From: 39-52-133 sp035531075
GTDB lineage: Bacteria; Pseudomonadota; Gammaproteobacteria; Burkholderiales; Gallionellaceae
Reading direction: 5' to 3'
NCBI GenBank assembly: GCA_035531075.1
Contig: DATKTO010000030.1
Coordinates: 132,926-196,925, forward strand
DNA length: 64,000 nt
Of this stretch, positions 7,193-16,373 are shown piece after piece. The translations under genes were made by a program, and so were the position numbers. Position 1 is the first letter of the stretch. Every line of letters starts with the position of its first letter. A model generated the notes under the pieces. The model ran no database searches and was not told the DNA's origin. It saw only the letters and a list, made by a program, of their open reading frames with translations.

Positions 7193-8926
7193 ATGAGAAA
7201 CTATTACAAGAAAACATTAACCGCATTGGCTGTTCTGGCTGCTTTACCGCTGGCGATGCATAGTGCATATGCAGTTGATGCTGCACCGCGCATTGCGCCA
7301 GAGGTGGGCGCGCACCACGCCGGTCAATCGCCGGTAGGTGAGGTATTGATGCATAAAAATGCGAATACAAATGCACCCGCGATGACAGCGGCAGAATTCG
7401 ACCAGGCACGCCAGATTTATTTTGAACGTTGTGCGGGTTGTCATGGCGTGTTGCGCAAAGGGGCGACAGGTAAAGCCTTGACCCCCACTACTACGCTGGC
7501 TCAGGGTAGCGACTACCTCAAGGCATTCATTTCCAACGGCACACCGGGCGGCATGCCAAACTTCCTGACCTCGGGCGATATGAGCGAGAAGGAAGTCGAT
7601 CTGATGGCGCGCTATCTGCAGCAAGAGCCACCGGTTCCGCCAGAATGGGGTATGAAGGAGATGACTGACAGCTGGAAGCTGGTCGTCAAACCTGCAGACC
7701 GCCCCAAAAAGCAAATGAACAAGATCAACCTGAAGAACGTTTTCTCGGTGACTTTGCGCGATGCAGGTGAAGTCGCATTGATCGACGGCGATACCAAGAA
7801 AATATGGGGCATCGTGAAAACGGGTTATGCGGTACACATTTCCCGAGTGTCAGCATCAGGTCGCTACGTCTATGTGATTGGTCGCGATGGCAAGCTCGAT
7901 CTGATCGACATGTGGTTCGAGAAGCCCACTGTGGTTGCGACTTTAAAAGTCGGAATCGAAGCTCGTTCGGTAGAAACCTCCAAGTTCAAGGGTTTTGAGG
8001 ACAAATACGCGATAGCCGGCTCCTACTGGCCGCCGCAGTATGTGGTGACCGAGGGAGATACGCTCAAGCCGCTGAAAATCGTTTCCACGCGCGGCATGAC
8101 AGTGGATGGCGAATATCATCCCGAGCCTCGCGTTGCCTCTATTGTGGCATCACCGCACAAGCCGGAATGGGTCGTCAACCTGAAGGAAACAGGCATGATT
8201 CAACTGGTGGATTATTCAGATCTCAAGAACTTGAAGATCACCACCATCGAGTCAGCCAAGTTCCTGCATGACGGTGGCTGGGATTCGACCAAACGCTACT
8301 TCCTGGTGGCTGCCAATGCTTCCAACAAAGTGGCGGTGGTGGATACCAAGACCGGAAAACTGGCTGCGCTGGTCGATACTGCGGCCAAACCACATCCCGG
8401 TCGCGGTGCCAATTTTGTGCATCCCAAGTTTGGTCCGGTATGGGCAACATCTCACTTGGGGGCGGACGTGATCTCTCTGATCGGCACCGATCCGGTGAAA
8501 CATAAACAGAGCGCGTGGAAAGTGGTGCAGGAACTGAAAAATCATGGCGGTGGCTCGTTGTTCGTGAAAACGCATCCAAAATCCAGCCACCTGTACGCCG
8601 ATGCGCCGCTGAATCCGGAAGCTGAAAATTCCGAGTCGGTCACGGTGTATGACATTAAAAATCTGGACAAACCGCCGGTCATTATCAATGTTGCCAAGAT
8701 GGCGAACCTGCCAGCATCCAAAACCTTCAAGCGTGCGGTACAAGCAGAATATAACGCAGACGGTGACGAGGTATGGTACTCAATCTGGGCTGGCAAGACT
8801 GAGCCTTCCGCTATCGTTGTTATTGACGACAAAACTTTGAAGATGAAAGCAGTAATCAAGGATCCCAAGCTGATTACGCCTACAGGCAAGTTCAATGTCT
8901 ACAATACTCAGGAAGATGTCTACTAA
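7193..8926 (+). CDS. nirS: Cytochrome cd1 nitrite reductase
   Basis: NirS reduces nitrite to NO in the periplasm. The 577-residue precursor has a Sec signal peptide (residues 1-27, ending HSAYA). The N-terminal cytochrome c domain has CAGCH at about residues 80-84. The C-terminal eight-bladed propeller binds heme d1; segments such as GRYVYVIGRDGKLDLIDMW and HDGGWDSTKRYF are typical of the family. A GGAGG site lies just before the ATG. It sits about 100 bases after norB and is followed by a terminator, so it may be read together with nor or from its own promoter. Confidence 0.97.
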   Translation: MRNYYKKTLTALAVLAALPLAMHSAYAVDAAPRIAPEVGAHHAGQSPVGEVLMHKNANTNAPAMTAAEFDQARQIYFERCAGCHGVLRKGATGKALTPTTTLAQGSDYLKAFISNGTPGGMPNFLTSGDMSEKEVDLMARYLQQEPPVPPEWGMKEMTDSWKLVVKPADRPKKQMNKINLKNVFSVTLRDAGEVALIDGDTKKIWGIVKTGYAVHISRVSASGRYVYVIGRDGKLDLIDMWFEKPTVVATLKVGIEARSVETSKFKGFEDKYAIAGSYWPPQYVVTEGDTLKPLKIVSTRGMTVDGEYHPEPRVASIVASPHKPEWVVNLKETGMIQLVDYSDLKNLKITTIESAKFLHDGGWDSTKRYFLVAANASNKVAVVDTKTGKLAALVDTAAKPHPGRGANFVHPKFGPVWATSHLGADVISLIGTDPVKHKQSAWKVVQELKNHGGGSLFVKTHPKSSHLYADAPLNPEAENSESVTVYDIKNLDKPPVIINVAKMANLPASKTFKRAVQAEYNADGDEVWYSIWAGKTEPSAIVVIDDKTLKMKAVIKDPKLITPTGKFNVYNTQEDVY

Positions 8927-8955
8927 GACAATTGCCTAATTAGTTAGTTGTACCT

Positions 8956-8983
8956 AAAGAGCGGCTAATACCGCTCTTTTTCT
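8956..8983 (+). terminator. Intrinsic terminator after nirS
   Basis: AAAGAGCGG (8956-8964) pairs perfectly with CCGCTCTTT (8971-8979) over a six-base loop and runs into a T-tract. It separates nirS from the heme d1 genes. Confidence 0.88.
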
Positions 8984-9088
8984 ACGAGTAAAAATTAGCA
9001 AGTAACATGATTTGGATCGTGGTTAATCATCCGGAATATCTTGGCAATAAGTATTGTTTTGTTTGTGGATGCTGAATGTGTTTTTGAG

Positions 9089-9118
9089 TTGTGTAGCTAC
9101 TTGGATGGGGATTATACT
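9089..9118 (+). promoter_or_regulatory. Possible promoter for the heme d1 gene cluster
   Basis: TTGTGT (9089-9094) and TATACT (9113-9118) are separated by 18 bases and lie about 110 bases before nirC. The rest of the 300-base gap between nirS and nirC holds only the nirS terminator and no gene. I saw no convincing FNR/Dnr box or full NsrR site here. Confidence 0.4.
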
Positions 9119-9226
9119 AAGGTCATTCTAAATTCATAACTGTCCCTATTCATAGGCGTATATAGAAGCTGCATTTCTCACGGTTGTATCGGTCTGATGT
9201 ATTAAGAATTTTACACGAGAAGGAAT

Positions 9227-9607
9227 ATGCAAGATATTCATCGAGAAATTTTTCATCGCGCGCTTTATCCTGAATTTTTCAGGATGGTTTTTGTGGTGCT
9301 GTTAATTTCGTACTCGGGTTTTACCTGTGCTGATTCAATTGCTAAAGGGGACATGTCTCCCACTTCTGCGCGCCAGCAGGAATTGTTCGATTTTGTTCGG
9401 CAGGACTGCGGGTCATGTCATGGTTTGCTGTTTGAAGGAGGGCTAGGCCCGCCGCTTATGCCGGTAGCTCTCAAGAATAAATCTGCTGAATCGCTCAGGG
9501 ATGCTATCTGGTATGGACGGGGCACGATGATGCCACCGTGGAGCCCGTTTTTAAGCGAAGCAGAAACCGACTGGATTGTACAAATGTTATTGAAAGGATT
9601 GCCCTGA
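9227..9607 (+). CDS. nirC: Periplasmic cytochrome c, NirC type
   Basis: The 126-residue protein has an N-terminal signal sequence (hydrophobic core about residues 19-32, ending FTCADS). It carries one heme site, CGSCH, at about residues 64-68, and the PPWSPFLSEAE segment near the end typical of small nir cytochromes. NirC can donate electrons to NirS and is linked to heme d1 maturation. It is the first gene of nirC-F-DL-G-H-J-N. An inner ATG at 9284 could also start a shorter signal peptide. Confidence 0.85.
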   Translation: MQDIHREIFHRALYPEFFRMVFVVLLISYSGFTCADSIAKGDMSPTSARQQELFDFVRQDCGSCHGLLFEGGLGPPLMPVALKNKSAESLRDAIWYGRGTMMPPWSPFLSEAETDWIVQMLLKGLP

Positions 9608-9608
9608 A

Positions 9609-10784
9609 ATGCGCAGCTATCAAATTTTAACATTGTTTCTTGCGTTGATTTCCATGGCGGGATGCGCCACACCCGCGCAACGTGGTACCGGTGACCTTGG
9701 CGTGATCATAGAACGCGCTACAGGCAGCATTCAGGTGGTAGATACCAGTCATCACACCAGACTTGGTCGCATTACAGGTTTGGGGGATTTGTCCCATGCC
9801 TCCATTAATTACTCAAGAGATGCGCGCTATGCATTTGTATTTGGCCGTGATGGTGCGATGACCAAGGTGGATTTGCTGGAGATGCGCATCGTCAACCGAG
9901 TGATGCAGTCGGGCAACAGTATCGGCGGAGCAATATCCCAGGATGGAAAACTTGTAGCCGGCGCTAACTATGTGCCAGGTGGGATAAAGATTTTTAATTC
10001 TGAAACACTGGCTTTGGTAGCTGATATTCCTGCCATTGATCAAACCGGTAAATCATCCAAAGTGGTTGGCCTGGTTGATGCACCTGGCAACCGTTTCGTG
10101 TTCAGCCTGCTGGAGGCCGGTGAAATCTGGAGCGTAGATATGCATGGGCCAGGCAAGCCCGTGGTCACTAAATTTCAGAACATCGGCAGGGAACCTTACG
10201 ATGCAATGATCACTGCTGATGGACGTTACTATCTGGCGGGTCTGTTTGGTGAGGATGGACTGGCATTGCTCGATATGTGGAATCTGGACGCAGGCGTGAA
10301 GCGTGTGATGAACGGCTATGGCAAAGGTGAGCAGAAACTGCCGGTGTACAAAATGCCACACCTTGAAGGCTGGGCTGCAACTGGAAATGAGCTGCTGGTG
10401 CCGGCGGTAGGGCGGCATGAGGTGCTGGTTGTAGAGCAGGGCAAATGGACAGAAGCCGGGCGCATTGCAGTGCACGGCCAGCCGGTATTTGTCGTGGCGC
10501 GTCCCGACAATCGCCAGGTATGGGTGAATTTTGCATTTCCCGATAACGATACGGTTCAGGTGATCGATGTGCCCAGTCGCAAGATTGTGAAAACGCTGAA
10601 GCCGGGCAAGGGAGTAATGCATATGGAGTTTACTCCGCGCGGAGAACAGATTTGGGTTTCTGTGCGTGACGAAGACAGGGTTGAGGTATATGACAGTGAA
10701 ACCTTCGAGAAAATAGCCGTGCTCCCTGCTGATAAACCCAGCGGTATTTTCTTTACCTACCGTGCCCACCGTACCGGTTTGTGA
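9609..10784 (+). CDS. nirF: Heme d1 biosynthesis protein NirF (lipoprotein)
   Basis: NirF is a periplasmic propeller protein related to the d1 domain of NirS but without the cytochrome c domain. It acts late in heme d1 synthesis. The 391-residue precursor has a lipoprotein signal with lipobox SMAGC (Cys about residue 19), so it should be membrane-anchored. Propeller segments such as SRDARYAFVFGRDGAMTKVDL and TADGRYYLAGLFGEDGLALLDMW match the NirS/NirN/NirF superfamily. It starts one base after the nirC stop with an AAAGGA site, indicating an operon. Confidence 0.92.
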   Translation: MRSYQILTLFLALISMAGCATPAQRGTGDLGVIIERATGSIQVVDTSHHTRLGRITGLGDLSHASINYSRDARYAFVFGRDGAMTKVDLLEMRIVNRVMQSGNSIGGAISQDGKLVAGANYVPGGIKIFNSETLALVADIPAIDQTGKSSKVVGLVDAPGNRFVFSLLEAGEIWSVDMHGPGKPVVTKFQNIGREPYDAMITADGRYYLAGLFGEDGLALLDMWNLDAGVKRVMNGYGKGEQKLPVYKMPHLEGWAATGNELLVPAVGRHEVLVVEQGKWTEAGRIAVHGQPVFVVARPDNRQVWVNFAFPDNDTVQVIDVPSRKIVKTLKPGKGVMHMEFTPRGEQIWVSVRDEDRVEVYDSETFEKIAVLPADKPSGIFFTYRAHRTGL

Positions 10785-10794
10785 GGCCTATAAG

Positions 10795-11829
10795 ATGACA
10801 GATCTTGAACTTCACCTGCTCAATGATTTCCAGCGCGATTTTCCGCTGGTGCATGCACCATTTGGCGTTCTTGCGGAGCGTTTGGGCGTCAGTGAAACAG
10901 AGGTGCTGAAAACACTGACGCAACTTCAGACTGGCGGAAAGGTAAGCAGGGTTGGTGCCGTATTCAAGCCGCACAGCATAGGCTACAGTACGCTTGCCGC
11001 TCTGGCTGTGCCTGCGGGTGAGCTCGATGGGATCGCCGCGCTGGTTAATGGGTATATTGAAGTGAACCACAACTACGAACGCGAGCATCATTACAACCTG
11101 TGGTTTGTTATTACCGCTGTGAATGAGGCAAGAGTACTGCAAGTGCTGTCTGAGATTGAACGCCGTACTGGTTATGAGCCACTGTATCTGCCAATGCTGG
11201 AAGATTTTCATATTGACCTTGGATTCGATCTATCCCGGTCACGCAAAGGACATAGTGTCGAAACCATTAAATGCACACGGGATGTTTCGCAGCACACACC
11301 TCACACATTGTCGAAATTGTCTGAAGTGGCGCTGATTGGTGCAATTCAATGCGGGCTATCTTTGGTGTCCCGGCCCTTTGCAGAGCTTGGTGCAAACATA
11401 GGTCTTGCTGAAAATGATGTCATTGCCGGATTCGCGCAATTAGTGGAGCAGGGTGTTATCAAACGCATGGGTGTAGTAGTGCGCCACCATGAGCTTGGTT
11501 ATCGTGCCAATGCGATGGTGGTATGGGATATTCCGGATGAGCAGGTAAGCGCACTGGGACATCGTATCGGCAGTTTTGATTTTGTGACTTTATGCTACCG
11601 GCGTCCGCGTCAATTGCCAACCTGGCCCTATAATCTGTTTACGATGATACACGGCCAGCATCGTGACGACGTGCTGAATCTTGTGGCGCAATTGAAGGAA
11701 CAGTGTGGCCTGCAGGATGTTGCGTCTGAAGTATTGTTTAGTAGCCGCTGTTTCAAGCAATGCGGCGCGCGCTATGTGGTAAATCCAATAGTCGAGCCAG
11801 TTAACGAACAGCGCTATGCTAGCGCATGA
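10795..11829 (+). CDS. nirDL: Siroheme decarboxylase, NirD-NirL fusion
   Basis: The 344-residue protein contains two AsnC/Lrp-like units in tandem, about residues 1-155 and 170-335. NirD, NirL, NirG and NirH together decarboxylate siroheme to 12,18-didecarboxysiroheme, an early step of heme d1 synthesis. The first unit shows NHNYEREHHYNLWFVI, where the His residues are in the active-site region of NirD-type subunits. The second shows CYRRPRQLPTWPYNLFTMIHG, typical of NirL/NirH-type subunits. In many species nirD and nirL are separate genes. I chose ATG 10795 (preceded by GAGG) over an earlier in-frame codon at 10762, which overlaps nirF. Confidence 0.88.
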   Translation: MTDLELHLLNDFQRDFPLVHAPFGVLAERLGVSETEVLKTLTQLQTGGKVSRVGAVFKPHSIGYSTLAALAVPAGELDGIAALVNGYIEVNHNYEREHHYNLWFVITAVNEARVLQVLSEIERRTGYEPLYLPMLEDFHIDLGFDLSRSRKGHSVETIKCTRDVSQHTPHTLSKLSEVALIGAIQCGLSLVSRPFAELGANIGLAENDVIAGFAQLVEQGVIKRMGVVVRHHELGYRANAMVVWDIPDEQVSALGHRIGSFDFVTLCYRRPRQLPTWPYNLFTMIHGQHRDDVLNLVAQLKEQCGLQDVASEVLFSSRCFKQCGARYVVNPIVEPVNEQRYASA

Positions 11830-11838
11830 TGAATATCA

Positions 11839-12294
11839 ATGGGTGAGTCTATGGATGAACTGGACCGCGCAATTGTCAATTCCCTGCAGGGGGATTTCCC
11901 GATCTGCGATCATCCCTTTGCAGAGGTAGCGGGGCGCTTGGGAATTGCAGAGCAGGAGTTGATCTCCAGGATAGAGGCACTGTTGCAGAATGGCGTGCTG
12001 TCTCGATTCGGCCCTATGTACCACGCCGAACGCATGGGCGGGAGACTTAGCCTGGTGGCGATGAAAATACCCGATAGTAACTTTGAGCATGTGGCTGAAA
12101 TAATCAATGCAATGCCTGAAGTTGCACATAATTACGCGCGTGATCATGTGCTCAATATGTGGTTTGTGCTTGCCACCGAAACAGCAGATGAACATGCGGC
12201 TGCGCTCAAGAAAATAGAGCGCGATACCGGTTACCCGGTGTATGACATGCCCAAGATCAAGGAATACTTTGTCGGATTGAGGTTAACCGTATGA
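11839..12294 (+). CDS. nirG: Siroheme decarboxylase subunit NirG
   Basis: The 151-residue protein is an AsnC-family-like unit of the NirD/NirG kind. It has an N-terminal winged-helix region and a C-terminal ferredoxin-like fold with VAHNYARDHVLNMWFVLATE, matching the corresponding stretch of NirD. It should pair with NirH in the siroheme decarboxylase complex. Its end overlaps the start of nirH (ATGA). Despite the resemblance it is not expected to be a transcription regulator. Confidence 0.85.
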   Translation: MGESMDELDRAIVNSLQGDFPICDHPFAEVAGRLGIAEQELISRIEALLQNGVLSRFGPMYHAERMGGRLSLVAMKIPDSNFEHVAEIINAMPEVAHNYARDHVLNMWFVLATETADEHAAALKKIERDTGYPVYDMPKIKEYFVGLRLTV

Positions 12295-12797
12295 AGCCGG
12301 AAAATATTATGCCAGCCACCTCTCTAGATGAAACTGATCGACAGATTGTGGTAGCGACACAGTCCGGCTTGCCTCTGGTGCCCCAGCCTTATCATGCGAT
12401 TGCGCAGCAGCTGGGTATCACTGCCGCAGAAGTGATGGTTGGCATGCGGAACATGATTGATACCGGGGTGATACGCCGTATCGGTGTGATACCGAATCAT
12501 TATGCACTTGGATACAAAGCAAATGGCATGTCAGTGTGGGATGTCCCTGATGATCAGATTGATGTGCTCGGAAAAACGATCGGTGACCTTGAATTTGTAA
12601 GCCACTGCTATCATCGCCCACGCCATTTGCCGGATTGGCCGTATAATTTTTTTGCGATGGTGCATGGACACAACCGTGCCGAGGTTGAAGAATATGTACG
12701 GAAAATTGCCAGGCTGATTGGTGAGGCTGACCGTGGTCACCAGATTCTGTACAGCACCCGCATCCTGAAAAAAACGGGTTTACGCATAGGAGGTTAA
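12291..12797 (+). CDS. nirH: Siroheme decarboxylase subunit NirH
   Basis: The 168-residue AsnC-like protein resembles the second half of the upstream NirDL fusion. Shared stretches include LGYKANGMSVWDVPDDQ and HCYHRPRHLPDWPYNFFAMV. It is the partner of NirG in siroheme decarboxylation for heme d1. The start overlaps the nirG stop; an inner ATG nine codons downstream is also possible. It is followed two bases later by nirJ. Confidence 0.86.
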   Translation: MKPENIMPATSLDETDRQIVVATQSGLPLVPQPYHAIAQQLGITAAEVMVGMRNMIDTGVIRRIGVIPNHYALGYKANGMSVWDVPDDQIDVLGKTIGDLEFVSHCYHRPRHLPDWPYNFFAMVHGHNRAEVEEYVRKIARLIGEADRGHQILYSTRILKKTGLRIGG

Positions 12798-12799
12798 GC

Positions 12800-13963
12800 A
12801 TGTTTCGCATATCCCAATTTATGCAGGAAATCGCCCGGCCCACAGCGCTTGGTCCCAAGCGCAATCCACCCGGCCCGGTGGTCATCTGGACGCTGATCAG
12901 GCGCTGCAACCTGACCTGCAAGCACTGCTATTCGACCTCCGCAGACAAGGACTTTCCCGGCGAACTGTCGACCAAAGAGGTGTTCAGCGTGATGGACGAC
13001 TTGAAAAAATTCCGCGTACCGGTGCTGATACTGTCCGGTGGCGAGCCACTTCTGCACAAGGATATTTTCGAGATTTCACATCGTGCCAAAGATATGGGTT
13101 TTTATGTGGGTCTGTCGAGTAACGGCACCCTGATAGACGAAAGCAATATCGAAAAAATCGCGGCGGTCGGTTACGACTATGTCGGCGTGAGCCTGGACGG
13201 TATTAAGGAAACCCACGACAAATTCAGGCGCATGGAGGGTGCATTCGACAAGTCCATGCACGGCATACGCCTGTGCAAAGAGCACGATCTCAAGGTCGGC
13301 ATCCGCTTCACTTTGACCCAGGATAATGCACATGACCTGCCCGGCCTGTTGCAATTGCTGGAAGACGAAGAGCTGGATAAATTTTACCTGTCGCATCTCA
13401 ACTATGCCGGGCGCGGAAACAAGAACCGCAAGAATGATGTATTCCACCAGGCCACGCGTCAGGCGATGGACTTGCTGTTTGATACCAGCTGGAAATACCA
13501 GCAGCAGGGCAAGCCCAAGGAATTCGTCAGCGGCAACAACGATACCGATGGCGTGTATCTGCTGTACTGGGTACGGCGGAACTTCCCTCATCTCGAAACT
13601 CATATACGCGCAAAATTGGAACAATGGGGCGGAAATTCATCCGGCGTGAATATTGCCAATATAGATAATCTAGGCAATGTACATCCCGATACCATGTGGT
13701 GGAATTACAGTCTGGGTAGCGTGCGTGAGCGGCCGTTCTCGGAGATATGGCAGGACACTTCAGACCCCATCATGGCCGGTCTGAAAATGCATCCGCGCAA
13801 GGTGGGCGGGCGCTGCGGCGAATGCCAGTACTTTAAAATTTGCGGCGGCAATACCCGCGTACGGGCATGGCAAGTGACCGGTGACCCGTGGGCGGAAGAT
13901 CCGGCTTGCTATCTGGATGATGAGGAAATTGGTATAACTGATGCGATCCTGACTGAAGGCTGA
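12800..13963 (+). CDS. nirJ: Heme d1 biosynthesis radical SAM protein NirJ
   Basis: NirJ is a radical S-adenosylmethionine enzyme that acts on didecarboxysiroheme to replace propionate side chains, giving the oxo groups of heme d1. The 387-residue protein has the radical SAM cluster motif CNLTCKHC at about residues 35-42. A C-terminal SPASM/twitch-like Cys region follows (CGECQYFKICGG near residue 338), consistent with a second Fe-S cluster. It lies two bases after nirH, with GGAGG upstream, and two bases before nirN. Confidence 0.94.
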   Translation: MFRISQFMQEIARPTALGPKRNPPGPVVIWTLIRRCNLTCKHCYSTSADKDFPGELSTKEVFSVMDDLKKFRVPVLILSGGEPLLHKDIFEISHRAKDMGFYVGLSSNGTLIDESNIEKIAAVGYDYVGVSLDGIKETHDKFRRMEGAFDKSMHGIRLCKEHDLKVGIRFTLTQDNAHDLPGLLQLLEDEELDKFYLSHLNYAGRGNKNRKNDVFHQATRQAMDLLFDTSWKYQQQGKPKEFVSGNNDTDGVYLLYWVRRNFPHLETHIRAKLEQWGGNSSGVNIANIDNLGNVHPDTMWWNYSLGSVRERPFSEIWQDTSDPIMAGLKMHPRKVGGRCGECQYFKICGGNTRVRAWQVTGDPWAEDPACYLDDEEIGITDAILTEG

Positions 13964-13965
13964 AT

Positions 13966-15465
13966 ATGATAAAAAAATCCCTGTTTGTAGGTTTCTCTGT
14001 GGTTGCTTGGCTGCTTGCATTGGAAGTATCAGCCGCTCAACCGGTTGAAAAAAATTATGCCGAATTCTGCGCTGCGTGTCATGGTGCAGATCGCCTGGGG
14101 GGAATCGGCACAGCGCTGCTGCCAGGGAACCTGGAACGTCTGCGACGCCCCGAAGCCTTCAAGACCATCGCCGATGGACGCAACGCCAGCCAGATGCCGG
14201 ACTTTGCCGGCCAGCTTGCCAAGGATGATATCCAGGCGCTGGTTGATTTCATCTACAAGCCTTTGGCCGCAGTGCCCGTATGGGGAAAACAGGAAATCAG
14301 TGCTTCCCATATTCAGCATGTACCGGCAGGCAGCTTGCCCGATAAACCAACGTTCAGTGCCGACCCGCTTAATCTCTTTGTGGTGGTGGAGCTGGGCGAC
14401 CATTTTGCAACCATTCTGGACGGCGATAAATTTGAGCCTATTTACCGCTTCCAGACCCGCTTTGCATTGCACGGCGGCCCCAAGTTCAGCCCGAACGGAC
14501 GCTATGTGTATTTCGCCTCGCGCGATGGCTGGATCAGCAAGTTTGACATTTACAATATGAAGGTGGTGTCAGAGATACGTGCCGGTATCAACACCCGCAA
14601 TATCGCCGTGTCGGGAGACGGCAAGTCGGTGCTGGTGGGCAATTACCTGCCGCATACTCTGGTGCTTCTGAATGCGGATGATCTGTCGCTGATCAAGGTG
14701 ATTCCGACCGTGGGCCGGGATGGGAAAACATCGCGGGTGTCTGCCGTGTATCAGGCCGAACCACGCGGCAGCTTTGTCGCAGCGATGAAAGATGCGAAGG
14801 AAGTATGGGAAATACCCTATGGCAAAAAAGAATTTCCGGTGCGCAGTATTGCTGTAGATAATTATCTGGATGATTTTTTCTTTGACCTGTCTTATAAGCT
14901 CCTGATCGGCGCAGACCGGGATGGAAACAAGGGGCAGGTGATCAATCTCGATTCAGGTAAAAAAGTTGCAGAAATCGACTTGCCCGGCATGCCGCACCTC
15001 GGCTCCGGCATCACTTGGGAGTACCAGGGGCATCCGGTACTGGCTACGCCCAACCTGAAAGTGCCGCTGGTAACAGTTATCGACATGACGACCTGGAAGA
15101 CGATAAAGCAGATCAACACGATAGGCCCCGGCTTCTTTATGCGCAGCCATGAAAATACACCTTATGCCTGGACAGATGGCTTTAATAGCAGCAATCCGGA
15201 AAGCCGCGACGCGATGACCTTAATTGATAAGCGCACCCTGGAAGTGGTGAAGATTATTCGCCCGATGCCAGGCAAGACTGCGGCGCACGTCGAGTTCACC
15301 CGTGACGGAAAATATGTGCTGGTGAGCATCTGGGAGAAAGACGGTGCGCTGATTATTTACGATGCCATCACACTGGAGGAAATCAAGCGCTTGCCGATGA
15401 ACAAACCATCGGGCAAGTACAACGTCTACAACAAAATCACACGCTCTGCCGGCACCAGCCATTAA
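13966..15465 (+). CDS. nirN: Heme d1 maturation cytochrome NirN
   Basis: NirN is a periplasmic NirS paralogue that performs the last step, oxidation of dihydro-heme d1 to heme d1. The 499-residue precursor has a signal peptide ending VSAAQP and a cytochrome c site CAACH at about residues 36-40. The propeller domain follows. It is shorter than NirS. The C-terminus (ITLEEIKRLPMNKPSGKYNV) resembles those of NirF and NirS. It is the last gene of the nir run; a nirE (uroporphyrinogen methyltransferase) gene is not seen in the window. Confidence 0.92.
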   Translation: MIKKSLFVGFSVVAWLLALEVSAAQPVEKNYAEFCAACHGADRLGGIGTALLPGNLERLRRPEAFKTIADGRNASQMPDFAGQLAKDDIQALVDFIYKPLAAVPVWGKQEISASHIQHVPAGSLPDKPTFSADPLNLFVVVELGDHFATILDGDKFEPIYRFQTRFALHGGPKFSPNGRYVYFASRDGWISKFDIYNMKVVSEIRAGINTRNIAVSGDGKSVLVGNYLPHTLVLLNADDLSLIKVIPTVGRDGKTSRVSAVYQAEPRGSFVAAMKDAKEVWEIPYGKKEFPVRSIAVDNYLDDFFFDLSYKLLIGADRDGNKGQVINLDSGKKVAEIDLPGMPHLGSGITWEYQGHPVLATPNLKVPLVTVIDMTTWKTIKQINTIGPGFFMRSHENTPYAWTDGFNSSNPESRDAMTLIDKRTLEVVKIIRPMPGKTAAHVEFTRDGKYVLVSIWEKDGALIIYDAITLEEIKRLPMNKPSGKYNVYNKITRSAGTSH

Positions 15466-15476
15466 CAGTTACTTGA

Positions 15477-15562
15477 GATCATGGCGCTACAGCGCCACGA
15501 TCCACTCACCATGTAGATAGTTATAGCACCCATGTAATTGTTTAGCGGGTTAATATTAACCC
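15477..15562 (+). other. Hairpin after nirN and a 16-bp palindrome
   Basis: GATC-A-TGGCGCT and AGCGCCA-C-GATC (15477-15502) form a strong hairpin after nirN, without a T-run. Further on, GGGTTAATATTAACCC (15547-15562) is a perfect 16-bp palindrome about 60 bases before the next gene. It could be an operator for that gene; no regulator is identified. Confidence 0.45.
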
Positions 15563-15622
15563 TATGTGATTTTTACAGTGTTTTTTGGGTGAACTTATAG
15601 CTGTGAACCCAAGGGGAAAAAA

Positions 15623-16189
15623 ATGAAAAATAAATATATGGCAGTAGCTTTATTCCTTCTGGGAACCCATTGTTCGGCTGGCGCGATCGCTGACACTTAC
15701 TTTAAATTAGGAGTCGACAGCAGCGGGAGCCTTAACAGGACAATCAGCGGCACTTCTATAACCGCGACTGACGATGTCAACGGCAGTGCCTCCATGGCCT
15801 TTTAGTCCTTTGCGGAATTGAGCCAAAATGCCGATCTGGGTTTCGGCGTCGAGTTCCAGGTGCGCAGAAAGCTAACCAAATATAAGGGGGAATTCAGCTT
15901 CCTGCCGGTTTATGCGGCAATTCGCCTGCACCCTGAGTTGAGTGACTTCACCCCCTATTTTGCCATGCAGCTCGGTTTGTCCATTTTTAATGCCGACTCA
16001 AATATTAAAGGGATCGGCGAGACAACGCCCGGAGCACACGTGGGTATTGGCGTGGGTTGCATCCTCGATAAAGATTTTGTGCTGGAGTTAATGGCAACGT
16101 CAGACAGCGGGGGAGTTGAATATCGTGGCACACCGCTATTGGATGTCAGCTATGGCAAATTAACAGCATCAGTCGGTGCAAAGTTTTAA
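15623..16189 (+). pseudogene. Outer-membrane beta-barrel protein gene interrupted by an in-frame TAG
   Basis: Reading from ATG 15623 gives a signal peptide (residues 1-24, ending AIADTY) and then 36 mature residues up to a TAG at 15803-15805. The same frame continues without break to a TAA at 16187-16189. The downstream part shows alternating hydrophobic and polar strands and ends GAKF, with the C-terminal Phe typical of barrel insertion signals. Restored, it would be a 188-codon protein resembling small OmpW/PagL-size barrels, but I cannot name the family. It is either a pseudogene by point mutation, a sequence error, or less likely an amber-suppressed gene. A GGGG-rich ribosome-binding stretch precedes the ATG. 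Confidence 0.7.
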
Positions 16190-16266
16190 ACCCGTGAGTG
16201 CTTGGCGAGTGCCCGTAATACCGCTGTTACTATGACGCTAGCCGGAATGCTTCACGCAGCAAAACA

Positions 16267-16293
16267 AAAGGCGATCAACTGATCGCCTTTTTT
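16267..16293 (+). terminator. Intrinsic terminator
   Basis: AAAGGCGATC (16267-16276) pairs perfectly with GATCGCCTTT (16281-16290) over a four-base loop, followed by T residues. It ends transcription from the disrupted barrel gene, and may also serve the opposite-strand gene because the arms carry A and T runs on both sides. Confidence 0.88.
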
Positions 16294-16373
16294 ACGCCAC
16301 TAAGGCGTATCTATTTACGCCATTCAAGGCGCATCAATATTGCATCAGCAGTAAGTAACAGAGTTTGTCAGGA

